64,000 nt of DNA from Desulfobacteraceae bacterium (lineage in GTDB: Bacteria > Desulfobacterota > Desulfobacteria > Desulfobacterales > Desulfosarcinaceae): positions 30,995 through 94,994 of the forward strand of contig JAMOUQ010000044.1 of the NCBI GenBank assembly GCA_027068085.1. The letters are read 5' to 3'. A model generated the notes under the pieces. The model had not been told where the DNA came from, did no database searches, and saw nothing but the letters and a program-made list of their open reading frames with translations. Made by a program: the position numbers and the translations under genes. Positions 35,531 to 43,281 of the stretch are shown one piece after another (within the stretch, counting starts at the first letter, position 1; each line of letters begins with the position of its first letter).

Positions 35531-36277
35531 ATGGGATACGTCTTTGACTTCAAAGATGCCCGGCATTACGAACAGTGGCTGATGAAAAAGCGCCACCGCC
35601 GGGTGGTGGAACTCGAATGCCGTCTCATGATCGACCTTTTGAAGCCCGGTGCCGGCGAGTCGGTCATCGATATAGGTTGCGGCACCGGTGTGAGCATTGA
35701 ACCCTTGCTGGAAGAGGGTCTGGATGTCACCGGCATCGATCCTTCGCCGTATATGCTCGATATCGCGGCCGGCAGGCTCGGCGACAAAGTTGAACTCTAC
35801 CGGGCTGTGGCCGAAGACCTGCCGTTTGACGACAATTCCTTCAATCATGCCTGCTTTTTCACCAGCCTGGAATTCGTCGACGATCCCTCCAAGGCTCTGG
35901 AGGAGGCCTGCCGGGTGGCCAAAGACAGGGTCTTTATCGGTTTCCTCAACCGTTATGCCCTGGAAGGGGTCAAGCGCCGCCTGATGGGGGTTTTCACCCG
36001 TTCCATTTTCAACCGGGCCCGTTTCTTCTCGGTCTGGGAACTGAAAAGACTGGCCCGCGGCCTGCTGGGTCCGGTTCCCATCCAATGGCGCACCGTTTGC
36101 CAGTTTCCCAATCCTGCCGGCCGGTTCATGACCGCTTTCGAGCGTAACCAACTCGTTCAGCACTGCCCCTTTGGCGCCTTCGGGGCAATGGTGATCACCC
36201 TGGTGCCGCGTTTCAGAACCAGGCCCCTGGCCATCCGTTACAACGCCAAGCAGTCTACTGGCGTGCTGGCGGGGTGA
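35531..36277 (+). CDS. Class I SAM-dependent methyltransferase
   Basis: This 248-residue protein has the Rossmann SAM-binding motif VIDIGCGTG near residues 43-51, an acidic residue in the next strand (GIDPSPYML), and a post-motif EDLPFDDNSFNHACFF of the Methyltransf_11 type. The C-terminal half (VKRRLMGVFTRSIFNRARFF...) is more basic and may bind substrate. The substrate cannot be deduced. The amrS gene follows 101 bp later on the same strand. Confidence 0.85.
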   Translation: MGYVFDFKDARHYEQWLMKKRHRRVVELECRLMIDLLKPGAGESVIDIGCGTGVSIEPLLEEGLDVTGIDPSPYMLDIAAGRLGDKVELYRAVAEDLPFDDNSFNHACFFTSLEFVDDPSKALEEACRVAKDRVFIGFLNRYALEGVKRRLMGVFTRSIFNRARFFSVWELKRLARGLLGPVPIQWRTVCQFPNPAGRFMTAFERNQLVQHCPFGAFGAMVITLVPRFRTRPLAIRYNAKQSTGVLAG

Positions 36278-36378
36278 TTGTTTTCGGCAAAACCCGTTTT
36301 CCGGGGCCAGTCGCCGCGGGGCGGCCCGCAACGCGGATATCGGGCTGTTTGCGGATCATCACCTGGAAGGAGTAAACA

Positions 36379-37398
36379 ATGGAAGCCTATCTTTACCGGA
36401 GACTCGAGGACCACAAGGTCCGTTGCGACCTTTGCCATCACCGCTGCGTAATCGCTCCCGGCAAGCGCGGGCTTTGCCAGGTGCGCGAAAACAGGGACGG
36501 AAGACTTGAGACCCTGGTCTACGGCCGCCTGATTGCCGGCAACGTCGATCCGGTGGAAAAAAAGCCGCTCTTCCATCTTCTGCCCGGCCACAGGTCGTAT
36601 TCCGTGGCCACGGTGGGATGCAATTTCCGGTGCCTGTTCTGCCAGAATGCCGATATCGCTCAAATGCCACGGGACAACCGGGGCACCATCATCGGCCGGC
36701 AGACCGATCCTTCCCAGGTGGTCGAAGCGGCCCTGGATGCCGGGTGCCGCTCCATAGCCTATACTTATACCGAACCGACGGTTTTCTTCGAATTCGTGCA
36801 CGATACGGCCCGCCTGGCCCATTACCGGGGTCTGAAGAACATCCTGGTGACCAACGGTTACATGAGCCCCGAGGCTCTCCAGATGGCAAGCTCCTGGATA
36901 GATGCGGCCAACGTGGATTTAAAGGCCTTCAGCGACGATTTTTACAAGACATACTGCGGGGCGCGGCTGGAGCCGGTGAAAGAGACCCTGCGCCTGATGA
37001 AGTCGAGCCGGATGCTGGTGGAGGTGACCACCCTTATAATTCCGGGCCTCAACGACGATACCGGTCAGCTGCAGGCCCTTGCCCAGTTCATAGCAAATGA
37101 CCTGGGGCCGGAGACTCCCTGGCATATAAGCAGGTTTCATCCTACTTACAGGCTTACCGACAGGCCGCCCACTTCCCTGGATACCCTGGTGAAGGCATGG
37201 GAAATCGGCCGCAGGGCAGGATTGTGCCATGTCTATACCGGGAATGTGCCCGGCCGGGCCGAGGAAAACACCTACTGCCCCGGCTGCGGCAGTCTGCTGA
37301 TCGAACGCTGGGGCTTCGGCATCCGTTACAACAAAATCGAGAAGGGGCGTTGTCCGGATTGCGGCAGGCGGATTTACGGTGTCTTCGAAGACGGCTGA
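36379..37398 (+). CDS. amrS: AmmeMemoRadiSam-system radical SAM enzyme
   Basis: This 339-residue protein has the radical SAM cluster CNFRCLFC with Cys81, Cys85 and Cys88 (CxxxCxxC). An N-terminal four-cysteine site (CDLCHHRC...CQV) and a C-terminal zinc-ribbon-like pair (YCPGCG...RCPDCG) are both typical of AmrS. Its usual partners Memo and AMMECR1 are not in the window. Together they are thought to modify a substrate in archaea and anaerobic bacteria; the reaction is not settled. The gene ends inside the opposite-strand DUF1566 gene by 25 bp. Confidence 0.92.
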   Translation: MEAYLYRRLEDHKVRCDLCHHRCVIAPGKRGLCQVRENRDGRLETLVYGRLIAGNVDPVEKKPLFHLLPGHRSYSVATVGCNFRCLFCQNADIAQMPRDNRGTIIGRQTDPSQVVEAALDAGCRSIAYTYTEPTVFFEFVHDTARLAHYRGLKNILVTNGYMSPEALQMASSWIDAANVDLKAFSDDFYKTYCGARLEPVKETLRLMKSSRMLVEVTTLIIPGLNDDTGQLQALAQFIANDLGPETPWHISRFHPTYRLTDRPPTSLDTLVKAWEIGRRAGLCHVYTGNVPGRAEENTYCPGCGSLLIERWGFGIRYNKIEKGRCPDCGRRIYGVFEDG

Positions 37399-37898
37399 GT
37401 TGTCCGGACTTTCCCCTGTTCAAGGTCCCTGACCGGCAGCGCCCGGTAGGCGCGCCTGTGGGCCATGCGGTCCATGTAATGGTAGACGTTGTTGAAGTTG
37501 AACACCTTGGCGCTGGGGGAAAGCCTGTCCTTTTCCGAGGTCCACAGCCACCCGCAGGAAATCCGGATCAGGGGCACTATGTAGACCCACTGGCCGCAGT
37601 CGGATTCATAGCCTTTTGCCTTGTCCACCAGGCTTTGCAGCTCCGCCAGGGTAGGCAGGCGCCAGTTGTCGTAATGCACGGGGAGGGTGTAGGCAAAGGT
37701 ATAGGTAACCCACTGCTTGGCTTCCCGCCACGATATGTCACCGTTGTTGTCATGCTTGGACCACATCACCCCGAGGAGATGGTCGGTGACCGTCCCGTCG
37801 CCGTTGTCGGTAAAACGCCGGCCGGCGTCGGCCGGGGTTGCCATGGCCAGGGTGAGCAGCACTGCGAACAGCAGTGTGTACAAACGGCGGAAACCCAT
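37374..37898 (-). CDS. Secreted DUF1566 (Lcl-type) protein
   Basis: This 174-residue protein has a signal peptide of about 25 residues (FRRLYTLLFAVLLTLAMATPADA). A DUF1566/Lcl_C-type domain follows: FTDNGDGTVTDHLLGVMW, ISWREAKQWV, NWRLPTLAELQSLVD, and a C-terminal RAYRALPVRD. Such domains occur in fimbrial and surface proteins and are likely beta-rich. It is convergent with amrS and overlaps it by 25 bp. AAGGAG precedes the ATG. The universal stress protein gene lies just upstream on the same strand. Confidence 0.8.
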   Translation of the reverse strand: MGFRRLYTLLFAVLLTLAMATPADAGRRFTDNGDGTVTDHLLGVMWSKHDNNGDISWREAKQWVTYTFAYTLPVHYDNWRLPTLAELQSLVDKAKGYESDCGQWVYIVPLIRISCGWLWTSEKDRLSPSAKVFNFNNVYHYMDRMAHRRAYRALPVRDLEQGKVRTTQPSSKTP

Positions 37899-37933
37899 GA
37901 TCTTTCTCCTTCCGGCAAGAAGTACGGCCGCAG

Positions 37934-38422
37934 TCAGTGAATACGTTTGCGCAGCCGCTCCGCCTGCTTGGGGTCCCTGTACGAGACCACCGTGACCGGG
38001 CTTCTGCGGAAGACTTTCTCGGCCGCAGAACCAACCAGTACCTCCCTCAGGTCGCTGCGTCCCTTGACGCCCATCACCACCATGTCCACGTCTTTTTCGA
38101 CGATGATCCTGAGCAGTTCCCGTACCGGGTGGCCCACCTTCAGAATGATTTCCACTTCCTGCGGGTCCATTTGGACCTTGCGGATCAGTTCCTGCAGCTT
38201 GGCCCGCCGCTGCTGGCTGACGCCTTCGACATAGTGGTTCCCGTCCACTTCGTAGCCCATGGACACAATGCTGCTGACGGCGTTCAGGTCCCGTTCATTG
38301 ATGATGCTGGCCACCATCAGGCCGGCTTCCAGCCGGCGGGCAAGGTCGGCGGCGAACCTGAATATGGGCTCGGTGTAGTTCGAAAAATCTATTGCCACCA
38401 TGATCTTATCGAATGAAGTCAT
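37934..38422 (-). CDS. Universal stress protein (UspA family)
   Basis: This 162-residue UspA-fold protein begins KIMVAIDFSNYTEPIFRFA and has the GVKGRSDLREVLVGSAAEKVFRRSPVTVV nucleotide-binding segment (G-x2-G-x9-G-S/T) near residues 120-148, so ATP binding is likely. It starts at the ATG with GAGAGGGG upstream. It lies downstream of the TRAP transporter operon but behind a strong terminator. Stress proteins of this type are known partners of TRAP transporters in other bacteria (for example TeaD). Confidence 0.88.
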   Translation of the reverse strand: MTSFDKIMVAIDFSNYTEPIFRFAADLARRLEAGLMVASIINERDLNAVSSIVSMGYEVDGNHYVEGVSQQRRAKLQELIRKVQMDPQEVEIILKVGHPVRELLRIIVEKDVDMVVMGVKGRSDLREVLVGSAAEKVFRRSPVTVVSYRDPKQAERLRKRIH

Positions 38423-38490
38423 TTGAGCCCCTCTCTTTCGTGATGCCGGCAACCGTTCTTGGTTGTCTCAAGCGCTTGTCCTCCAATGGG

Positions 38491-38518
38491 AAAAGCCGCC
38501 GGTGCCGTCACCGGCGGC
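38491..38518 (-). terminator. Intrinsic terminator after the TRAP permease
   Basis: GCCGCCGGTG (38495-38504) and CACCGGCGGC (38509-38518) are a perfect 10-bp inverted repeat with a 4-nt loop. On the minus strand the hairpin is followed by TTTT (38491-38494). It lies 7 nt past the permease stop and ends the TRAP transcript before the stress-protein gene. Confidence 0.88.
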
Positions 38519-38524
38519 CGGTGT

Positions 38525-40594
38525 TCAGGTCTTGGCCGGTTCCACTTTCGGTATCCGCGGCCTTTGCATGAAATAGAGCAGTCCCAGCAGGGCCAGGCCG
38601 ATCGGGTAGCACCAGTAACGCTGATCGTGGCCCATGCCCAGGAATCTTGAGATCAGGTCGGGCCGCATCAGGATCAGGGTCACACAGAGGAACAAAGGTA
38701 TTTCGTAGAACCTGTTGCGGGCCACGAACCATCCCTGGGTGGCCGAGGCAAAGGCGAAGTTGCCCACGCAGGCCATGGCGAAGATCAGCAATCCCTGGGG
38801 CCAGCTGTTTATGTTGTGCAGGATCAGGTCGGTGTTGAAAATGAACATGAAGGGCAGGATGGCCGTGCGGATATCGTACATGAATCCCTGCAGACCGGTA
38901 GGCACCGGTGGCGCCTTGGCTATGGCCGCCGCCGCATAGGCCGCCAGGCCCACCGGCGGAGTGTCGTCGGCCAGGATGCCGAAGTAGAAGCAGAACAGGT
39001 GGGCCGCCATCAGGGGGACGATAAAGTCGTTCATGGCCCCGATTTCGACGATGGCCGGAGCGGTCAGGGATGCCATCACGATGTAGGTGGCGGTTGTCGG
39101 CAGCCCCATGCCGATGATCAGGCTGGTTATGGCGGTGATGACCAGCATCAGAACTATATTGCCACCTGACAGGGTGTCGATGATGGCGGTGATCAGCTGG
39201 CCCAGCCCCAGGGCGACGACGCCGACGATGATTCCGGCCGCGGCTGTCGCCAGGGCCACCGATACCATGTTGCGGGCTCCGGTTGCCAGGGCGGCGAAGA
39301 TATCCTTGATGCCTTCATAGAAAGCCTGCCCGAGTGGTTGCTGGTTGCGGTACGCTTTGACAGGATGCTGGAGCAACATGATGACCGCCATGATCCAGAT
39401 TGCGTTGTAGGCGGCAAGCTCCGGGCTGTGACGGACCACTATCAGTTCGTAGAGCAAAAACAGCAGAGGGATCATGAAGTGGATGCCGGACAGGAAAGTC
39501 TTCCAGAAAGGAGGCAGCTCGCTTCTGGGCATCCCCCTCAGTCCCAGCTTGGAAGCTTCTATGTGGGTTATGTAGAAAAGGGCCGCGTAGGACGCGAATG
39601 CCGGGATGGCCGCGGCCTTGATGACTTCCACGTAGGGCACGTTCACGTACTCGGCGATGATGAAGGCTGCGGCCCCCATGATGGGCGGGGCCAGCTGCCC
39701 GTCGGTGCTGGCGGCCACTTCCACGGCGGCCGCCTTGGTGGGCGGATAGCCGACCTTTTTCATCAAAGGAATGGTGAAGGTGCCGGTCGTGACTATATTG
39801 GCGATCGATGAGCCGGAGACCAGACCGGTGAGACCGCTGCCGACAATGGCCGCCTTGGCCGGGCCGCCCTTGAACCCGCCCAGCAGGCTCAGGGCAAGCT
39901 GGATGAAGTAGTGGCCCGCCCCGGCCCGGTCCAGCATGGCGCCGAACAGCACGAAGAGAAACACGATGGTTGCCGATACATCCAGGGGAATACCGTAGAT
40001 GCCTTCGGTGGACATGGTCATCTGGCCCATGAAACGGTTCAGGGAGACGCCCTTGAAGGCGATCAGGTCGGGCATGTAGGGGCCGAGAAAAGCATAAGCG
40101 GTGAAGGCCAGGGCGATCAGCGGCAGGGCCGGGCCGATGACCCTCCGGGAAGCTTCCAGCAGCAGGATCACCAGGGCCGCTCCCATGACGATATCGCGCG
40201 TGATGGGGGCGCCGTAGCGCGCTACCAGGCCGTCGTAGTCGATGGCGATATACATTGCCGAAACGGCGGCGATTACCGCTATGACCATGTCCATCACCGG
40301 AATCCGGTCCGTTACGGCGAGGAATTTCAATCCCAGGCGCGGCTTTTTGAGCATGGGGTAGTTCAGGTAAACCAGCAGGAGAGCAAACCCCAGGTGCACG
40401 GAACGGATGATGGTTGAATCCAGTATCAGCCATTTGGGAAGCGCCAGCTGGTACAGGCTCCAGCAGACCGCGATGGTCGGGATGATATATTTTTGCCATC
40501 CCCTGGGCTGGCGGTTTATTCCCTCTTCTTCTTCTGCGAGCCGTTTGGCAAGTTCCAGGCCTTCTTCCTTTGAATGTGTCGGATCTGGTTTCAT
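38525..40594 (-). CDS. TAXI-type TRAP transporter fused permease (DctQM-like 4TM/12TM fusion)
   Basis: This 689-residue membrane protein has many hydrophobic segments. The first ~200 residues correspond to a DctQ-like small subunit region, and the rest to the large DctM subunit. DctM features include QMTMSTEGIYGIPLDVSATIVFLFVLFGAML, GLVSGSSIANIVTTGTFTIPLM and the GMGLPTTATYIVMASL re-entrant region. The family uses an ion gradient to import carboxylates or similar solutes through a binding protein. It follows the binding-protein gene after a palindromic repeat. AGGA is 7-10 nt before the ATG. Confidence 0.93.
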   Translation of the reverse strand: MKPDPTHSKEEGLELAKRLAEEEEGINRQPRGWQKYIIPTIAVCWSLYQLALPKWLILDSTIIRSVHLGFALLLVYLNYPMLKKPRLGLKFLAVTDRIPVMDMVIAVIAAVSAMYIAIDYDGLVARYGAPITRDIVMGAALVILLLEASRRVIGPALPLIALAFTAYAFLGPYMPDLIAFKGVSLNRFMGQMTMSTEGIYGIPLDVSATIVFLFVLFGAMLDRAGAGHYFIQLALSLLGGFKGGPAKAAIVGSGLTGLVSGSSIANIVTTGTFTIPLMKKVGYPPTKAAAVEVAASTDGQLAPPIMGAAAFIIAEYVNVPYVEVIKAAAIPAFASYAALFYITHIEASKLGLRGMPRSELPPFWKTFLSGIHFMIPLLFLLYELIVVRHSPELAAYNAIWIMAVIMLLQHPVKAYRNQQPLGQAFYEGIKDIFAALATGARNMVSVALATAAAGIIVGVVALGLGQLITAIIDTLSGGNIVLMLVITAITSLIIGMGLPTTATYIVMASLTAPAIVEIGAMNDFIVPLMAAHLFCFYFGILADDTPPVGLAAYAAAAIAKAPPVPTGLQGFMYDIRTAILPFMFIFNTDLILHNINSWPQGLLIFAMACVGNFAFASATQGWFVARNRFYEIPLFLCVTLILMRPDLISRFLGMGHDQRYWCYPIGLALLGLLYFMQRPRIPKVEPAKT

Positions 40595-40647
40595 TCAACT
40601 GTCCTGTCAGGGAAAGAAAAGATGGATGATCAGCCCCGGATAACAGT

Positions 40648-40681
40648 CTGCCTGCGGCAGGCAGGCGCCTGCCGCAGGCAG
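40648..40681. repeat. Palindromic repeat between the TRAP binding-protein and permease genes
   Basis: Arms 40648-40662 and 40667-40681 are a perfect 15-bp inverted repeat around a 4-nt loop (AGGC), and each arm is itself nearly palindromic (CTGCCTGCGGCAGGC). No T-run follows, so it is REP-like rather than a terminator. It lies 11 nt past the binding-protein stop codon and about 53 nt before the permease start. It probably lowers permease expression relative to the binding protein or protects the upstream mRNA from exonucleases. Confidence 0.75.
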
Positions 40682-40691
40682 GGGAGCTTTC

Positions 40692-41672
40692 TTACTTCAG
40701 GCCGACTTCCTTATAGTACTTGAGGGCGCCGGGATGCAAAGGAGCCGACAAGCCTTCGAGCATGCTCTTTTTGGTGAGCACCTGGTAAGCCGGGTGCAGT
40801 TTCTTGAAGCTTTCGAAGTTGTCGAAAACCTCCTTGGTGATGGCGTAAACCACCTTGGCAGGCACCTTGATGGAAGTCACGAAGGTGGCCTTGACGCCGA
40901 ATGTGGGAACGTCCTTGTCGTTGACGGCCCCGGGATAGAGTTTCACCGGAATGTAGGACTTGGCATAGTAGGGGAACTTGCTTACCAGCTTGTCCACATT
41001 GGGAATGGCGATGAAGCTCACTTTACGGGCGCCGGCGGTGGCTTCCTTGAATGCGCCGCTGGGGTGGCCCACGGTGTAGAAGAAAGCATCGATCCGGCCG
41101 TCCTGGAGCAGTCCCGGGGCTTCGGCCGCCTTGGCGTTTTCGGCGATGATGTCTTTCTTATAGTCCAGGCCGTTGGCTTCCAGGGCATCGATGGAGTTCT
41201 GGCGCTGTCCCGAGCCGGGGTTGCCGATGTTTACCCGGTGTCCTTTGAGATCGGCGAATTTCTTGATGCCGGAATCGACGGCCGCGCACAGGGTCACGGA
41301 TTCGGGATGAATGCTGAAGACCGCCCGCAGGTCTTTCTGGGGACCTTTGTCTTTCCATTCGGCAAGACCGTTCCAGGCCTGATACTGCCGGTCGGACTGG
41401 ACGATGCCGAACTCAAGGTCACCGGCCATGACGGCATTGACGTTGAACACCGAGCCGCCGGTCGATTCGACCGTGCAGCGGATACCGTACTGTTTGCGTT
41501 TTTTGTTGACTATCTTGGCGATGGCGCCGCCGGTGGGATAGTAGACACCGGTGATTCCGCCGGTTCCTATGGTTACGAATGTGGTTTTGGCCTGAACTTC
41601 GGTTGCAGCTGTGCCGTAAAAAACCGCCATCACGAAAACAAGGGTCGTCAGAACATGCAAGAGCTTTTTCAT
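40692..41672 (-). CDS. TAXI family TRAP solute-binding protein
   Basis: This 326-residue protein has a signal peptide (KKLLHVLTTLVFVMAVFYG, cleavage near VQAK) and the TAXI signature TIGTGGITGVYYPTGGAIAKIV near the mature N-terminus. A conserved IGNPGSGQRQNSIDALEANGL region follows. TAXI proteins bind acidic solutes such as glutamate, alpha-ketoglutarate or C4-dicarboxylates; the ligand here is not predictable. AGGAGGAAC precedes the ATG at 41672. It is the first gene of the transporter operon and lies downstream of an 883-bp gene-free region. Confidence 0.95.
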   Translation of the reverse strand: MKKLLHVLTTLVFVMAVFYGTAATEVQAKTTFVTIGTGGITGVYYPTGGAIAKIVNKKRKQYGIRCTVESTGGSVFNVNAVMAGDLEFGIVQSDRQYQAWNGLAEWKDKGPQKDLRAVFSIHPESVTLCAAVDSGIKKFADLKGHRVNIGNPGSGQRQNSIDALEANGLDYKKDIIAENAKAAEAPGLLQDGRIDAFFYTVGHPSGAFKEATAGARKVSFIAIPNVDKLVSKFPYYAKSYIPVKLYPGAVNDKDVPTFGVKATFVTSIKVPAKVVYAITKEVFDNFESFKKLHPAYQVLTKKSMLEGLSAPLHPGALKYYKEVGLK

Positions 41673-42555
41673 ACGTTCCTCCTCTTTGTTGTTTTTAATT
41701 TGATTGTTTTGAGCAAACCGCACGCTTCGCATGCAGCTTGAAAACCCGAACTGCCGGAGCCCTGCCGGGCGCCTGTGTCAATAGTTTCCGCCGGGCGGGT
41801 CCCAAAAGCCCGCCTTCGAAAGTGTCGCTCTGCTTTCCGTTTGGATTAAGGACTGGTTGTCCCTGGCAGTAAAAGCCTCCTTTCCGATCTGTTTTTAGGG
41901 CAAGGCGGTGCAGTGGCAACAACCGCCGGACCTGTCGTCTGTTTCAATATTAATGGGTGCCTTGGAGGGGCTACCATACCGGGCAATGGGGCAGGCGCAT
42001 TTGAATGAGGTCAGCAACGGGAGGTTGGTTTCACATCCAACGGCAAATCGGAACACAAAGGTATGATATTGGTGCCACCAGAACATATATCTTACCGCAC
42101 AAACCATTAGGAGTTCTGTTTATAGTCAAATTAAAGAACCTGGCAACCGATGTCAATAGGTGTCTGTCGGCCGGCATGGGCGTCCCTTTGAAATATTTTT
42201 TCCAAACGGCAGGCCAATGACCGGCACCATGCCTCCGGAGTGTTGAGGCGGAAACATGCTGAGTCGTATAAATTTAAATATGTTACAGGTAAAAAGACGG
42301 GCATTTCGTTCAGGGCCTGCCTGTCGGGCAGCCCATGGAATCCCTTCAGGGCCCGGCCCCGGCTTTCCGCCACGTTCGGAGGCGCGTTTTTAAAGCAATA
42401 AGTTCTTGACAATATGCCCAATTTTGTAGACTTTATAAAATTTGTTCCTGTACGGATGATTTTGCAGTCTTCGGATGAGGCTGTCTCGCAAGATTCACAG
42501 GCTGTAAGCACGGGTCAGCCTGGGGCAAGGGACCTTATTTTACGCGAGGAGAACC
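41673..42555. other. Long gene-free region, 883 bp, upstream of the TRAP and HTH-IIA operons
   Basis: This is the largest non-coding stretch in the window, between divergent operons, so both promoters should lie here. It contains the element at 41713-41754 and a hairpin-like CCTGCC-TGTC-GGGCAG near 42318-42333. A TTGACA at 42406-42411 is a good -35 match, but the -10 spacing is poor. AT content rises at 42040-42130 and 42370-42450. A 126-codon minus-strand frame here shows no domain-like pattern. A small RNA or leader is possible. Confidence 0.45.
41713..41754 (-). repeat. Copy 1 of an upstream element shared with 60226-60266
   Basis: On the minus strand the segment contains GTTCGGGTTT and GCATGCGAAGCGTGC, then CGG and a TTGCT. 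It closely matches the element at 60226-60266, also on the minus strand and also before a gene start. It can form a small hairpin (GCATGC/GCGTGC with a GAA loop) and lies about 40 nt before the TAXI gene start, so it would be in its mRNA leader. Confidence 0.5.
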
Positions 42556-43233
42556 ATGCTGACAATAGACCAAGCCGCCAAGCTGCTGGGCATGCCCAAG
42601 GCCACGGTCATGCGCTGGGTCCGCCAGGGTAAGCTGCCCACCCGGGAAGTCGAGGGCCAGACCTTTATTCCGCAGGAAGATCTTGTCCGCTGGGCAAGGA
42701 AAAGAAACATTTTCCTCCACCGGGAGGTACTGCCGGCAGGCGGCAAACGCAGCTCCAAACCCGAGAGCCTTTCGGTCATAGTCGAACGCGGCGGCATTTT
42801 TTTCGGTGTCAAGGGGCGCACCCCGACCGAGGTGCTGAGGCGCTCGGCCCAGCTTATTCCTCTTCCGCCTGAAATCGACAAGAATTTCATCGCCGACCTG
42901 CTTATCCAGCGGGAGAAACTGGCCTCCACCGGTATCGGAAAAGGAGTGGCCATTCCCCATCCCCGTTATCCCCTGGAATCGCTGGAAGTGCCGGCCCTGA
43001 TAACCACCTGTTTTCTGGCCGAGCCTGTCGATTTCAAGGCCATCGACGGCAAGCCGGTTTTCGTCCTCTTCGTCCTGCTCAGCTCGACCACCAAGCTACA
43101 CCTGCATTATCTTTCCCGCCTCAGTTTTTGCCTGCGTGAGCCCGAGTTCGTCACCATGCTTTCCGAATGCAAAAAACCCGACGATTTGCTGCGGTTGCTG
43201 AAAGAAAAGGAAGCTGCGATGGACGATGCCTGA
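42556..43233 (+). CDS. HTH DNA-binding domain fused to PTS IIA (Ntr/fructose type)
   Basis: This is a 225-residue protein. Residues 1-50 are an excisionase/MerR-like helix-turn-helix (LTIDQAAKLLGMPKATVMRWVRQGKLP). Residues of about 72-220 are a PTS EIIA domain of the fructose/nitrogen type, with His135 in GVAIPHPRYP as the probable phosphorylation site. Such fusions are thought to be signalling proteins that read the PTS phosphorylation state. No PTS EI or HPr gene is in the window. It is the first gene of an operon with a ClC channel and a universal stress protein. GAGGAG is 4-9 nt before the ATG. Confidence 0.85.
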   Translation: MLTIDQAAKLLGMPKATVMRWVRQGKLPTREVEGQTFIPQEDLVRWARKRNIFLHREVLPAGGKRSSKPESLSVIVERGGIFFGVKGRTPTEVLRRSAQLIPLPPEIDKNFIADLLIQREKLASTGIGKGVAIPHPRYPLESLEVPALITTCFLAEPVDFKAIDGKPVFVLFVLLSSTTKLHLHYLSRLSFCLREPEFVTMLSECKKPDDLLRLLKEKEAAMDDA

Positions 43234-43281
43234 TGCCTTGGGCTGTTGCCGCGATTGCCGAAAGGAGTTTGAGCCACAACC

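Noticed and set aside
40648..40681. Candidate terminator after the TAXI gene
   Set aside because: A strong stem but no T-run in either direction, so listed as a repeat and not as a terminator.
42406..42432. Candidate sigma-70 promoter for the HTH-IIA gene (TTGACA)
   Set aside because: The -35 is good, but TAGACT lies only 15 bp away and TATAAA too far; not convincing enough to annotate.
42131..42511. 126-codon minus-strand frame in the 883-bp gap
   Set aside because: No Shine-Dalgarno, no domain-like pattern and an amino-acid mix typical of noise; it lies in a region that looks regulatory.
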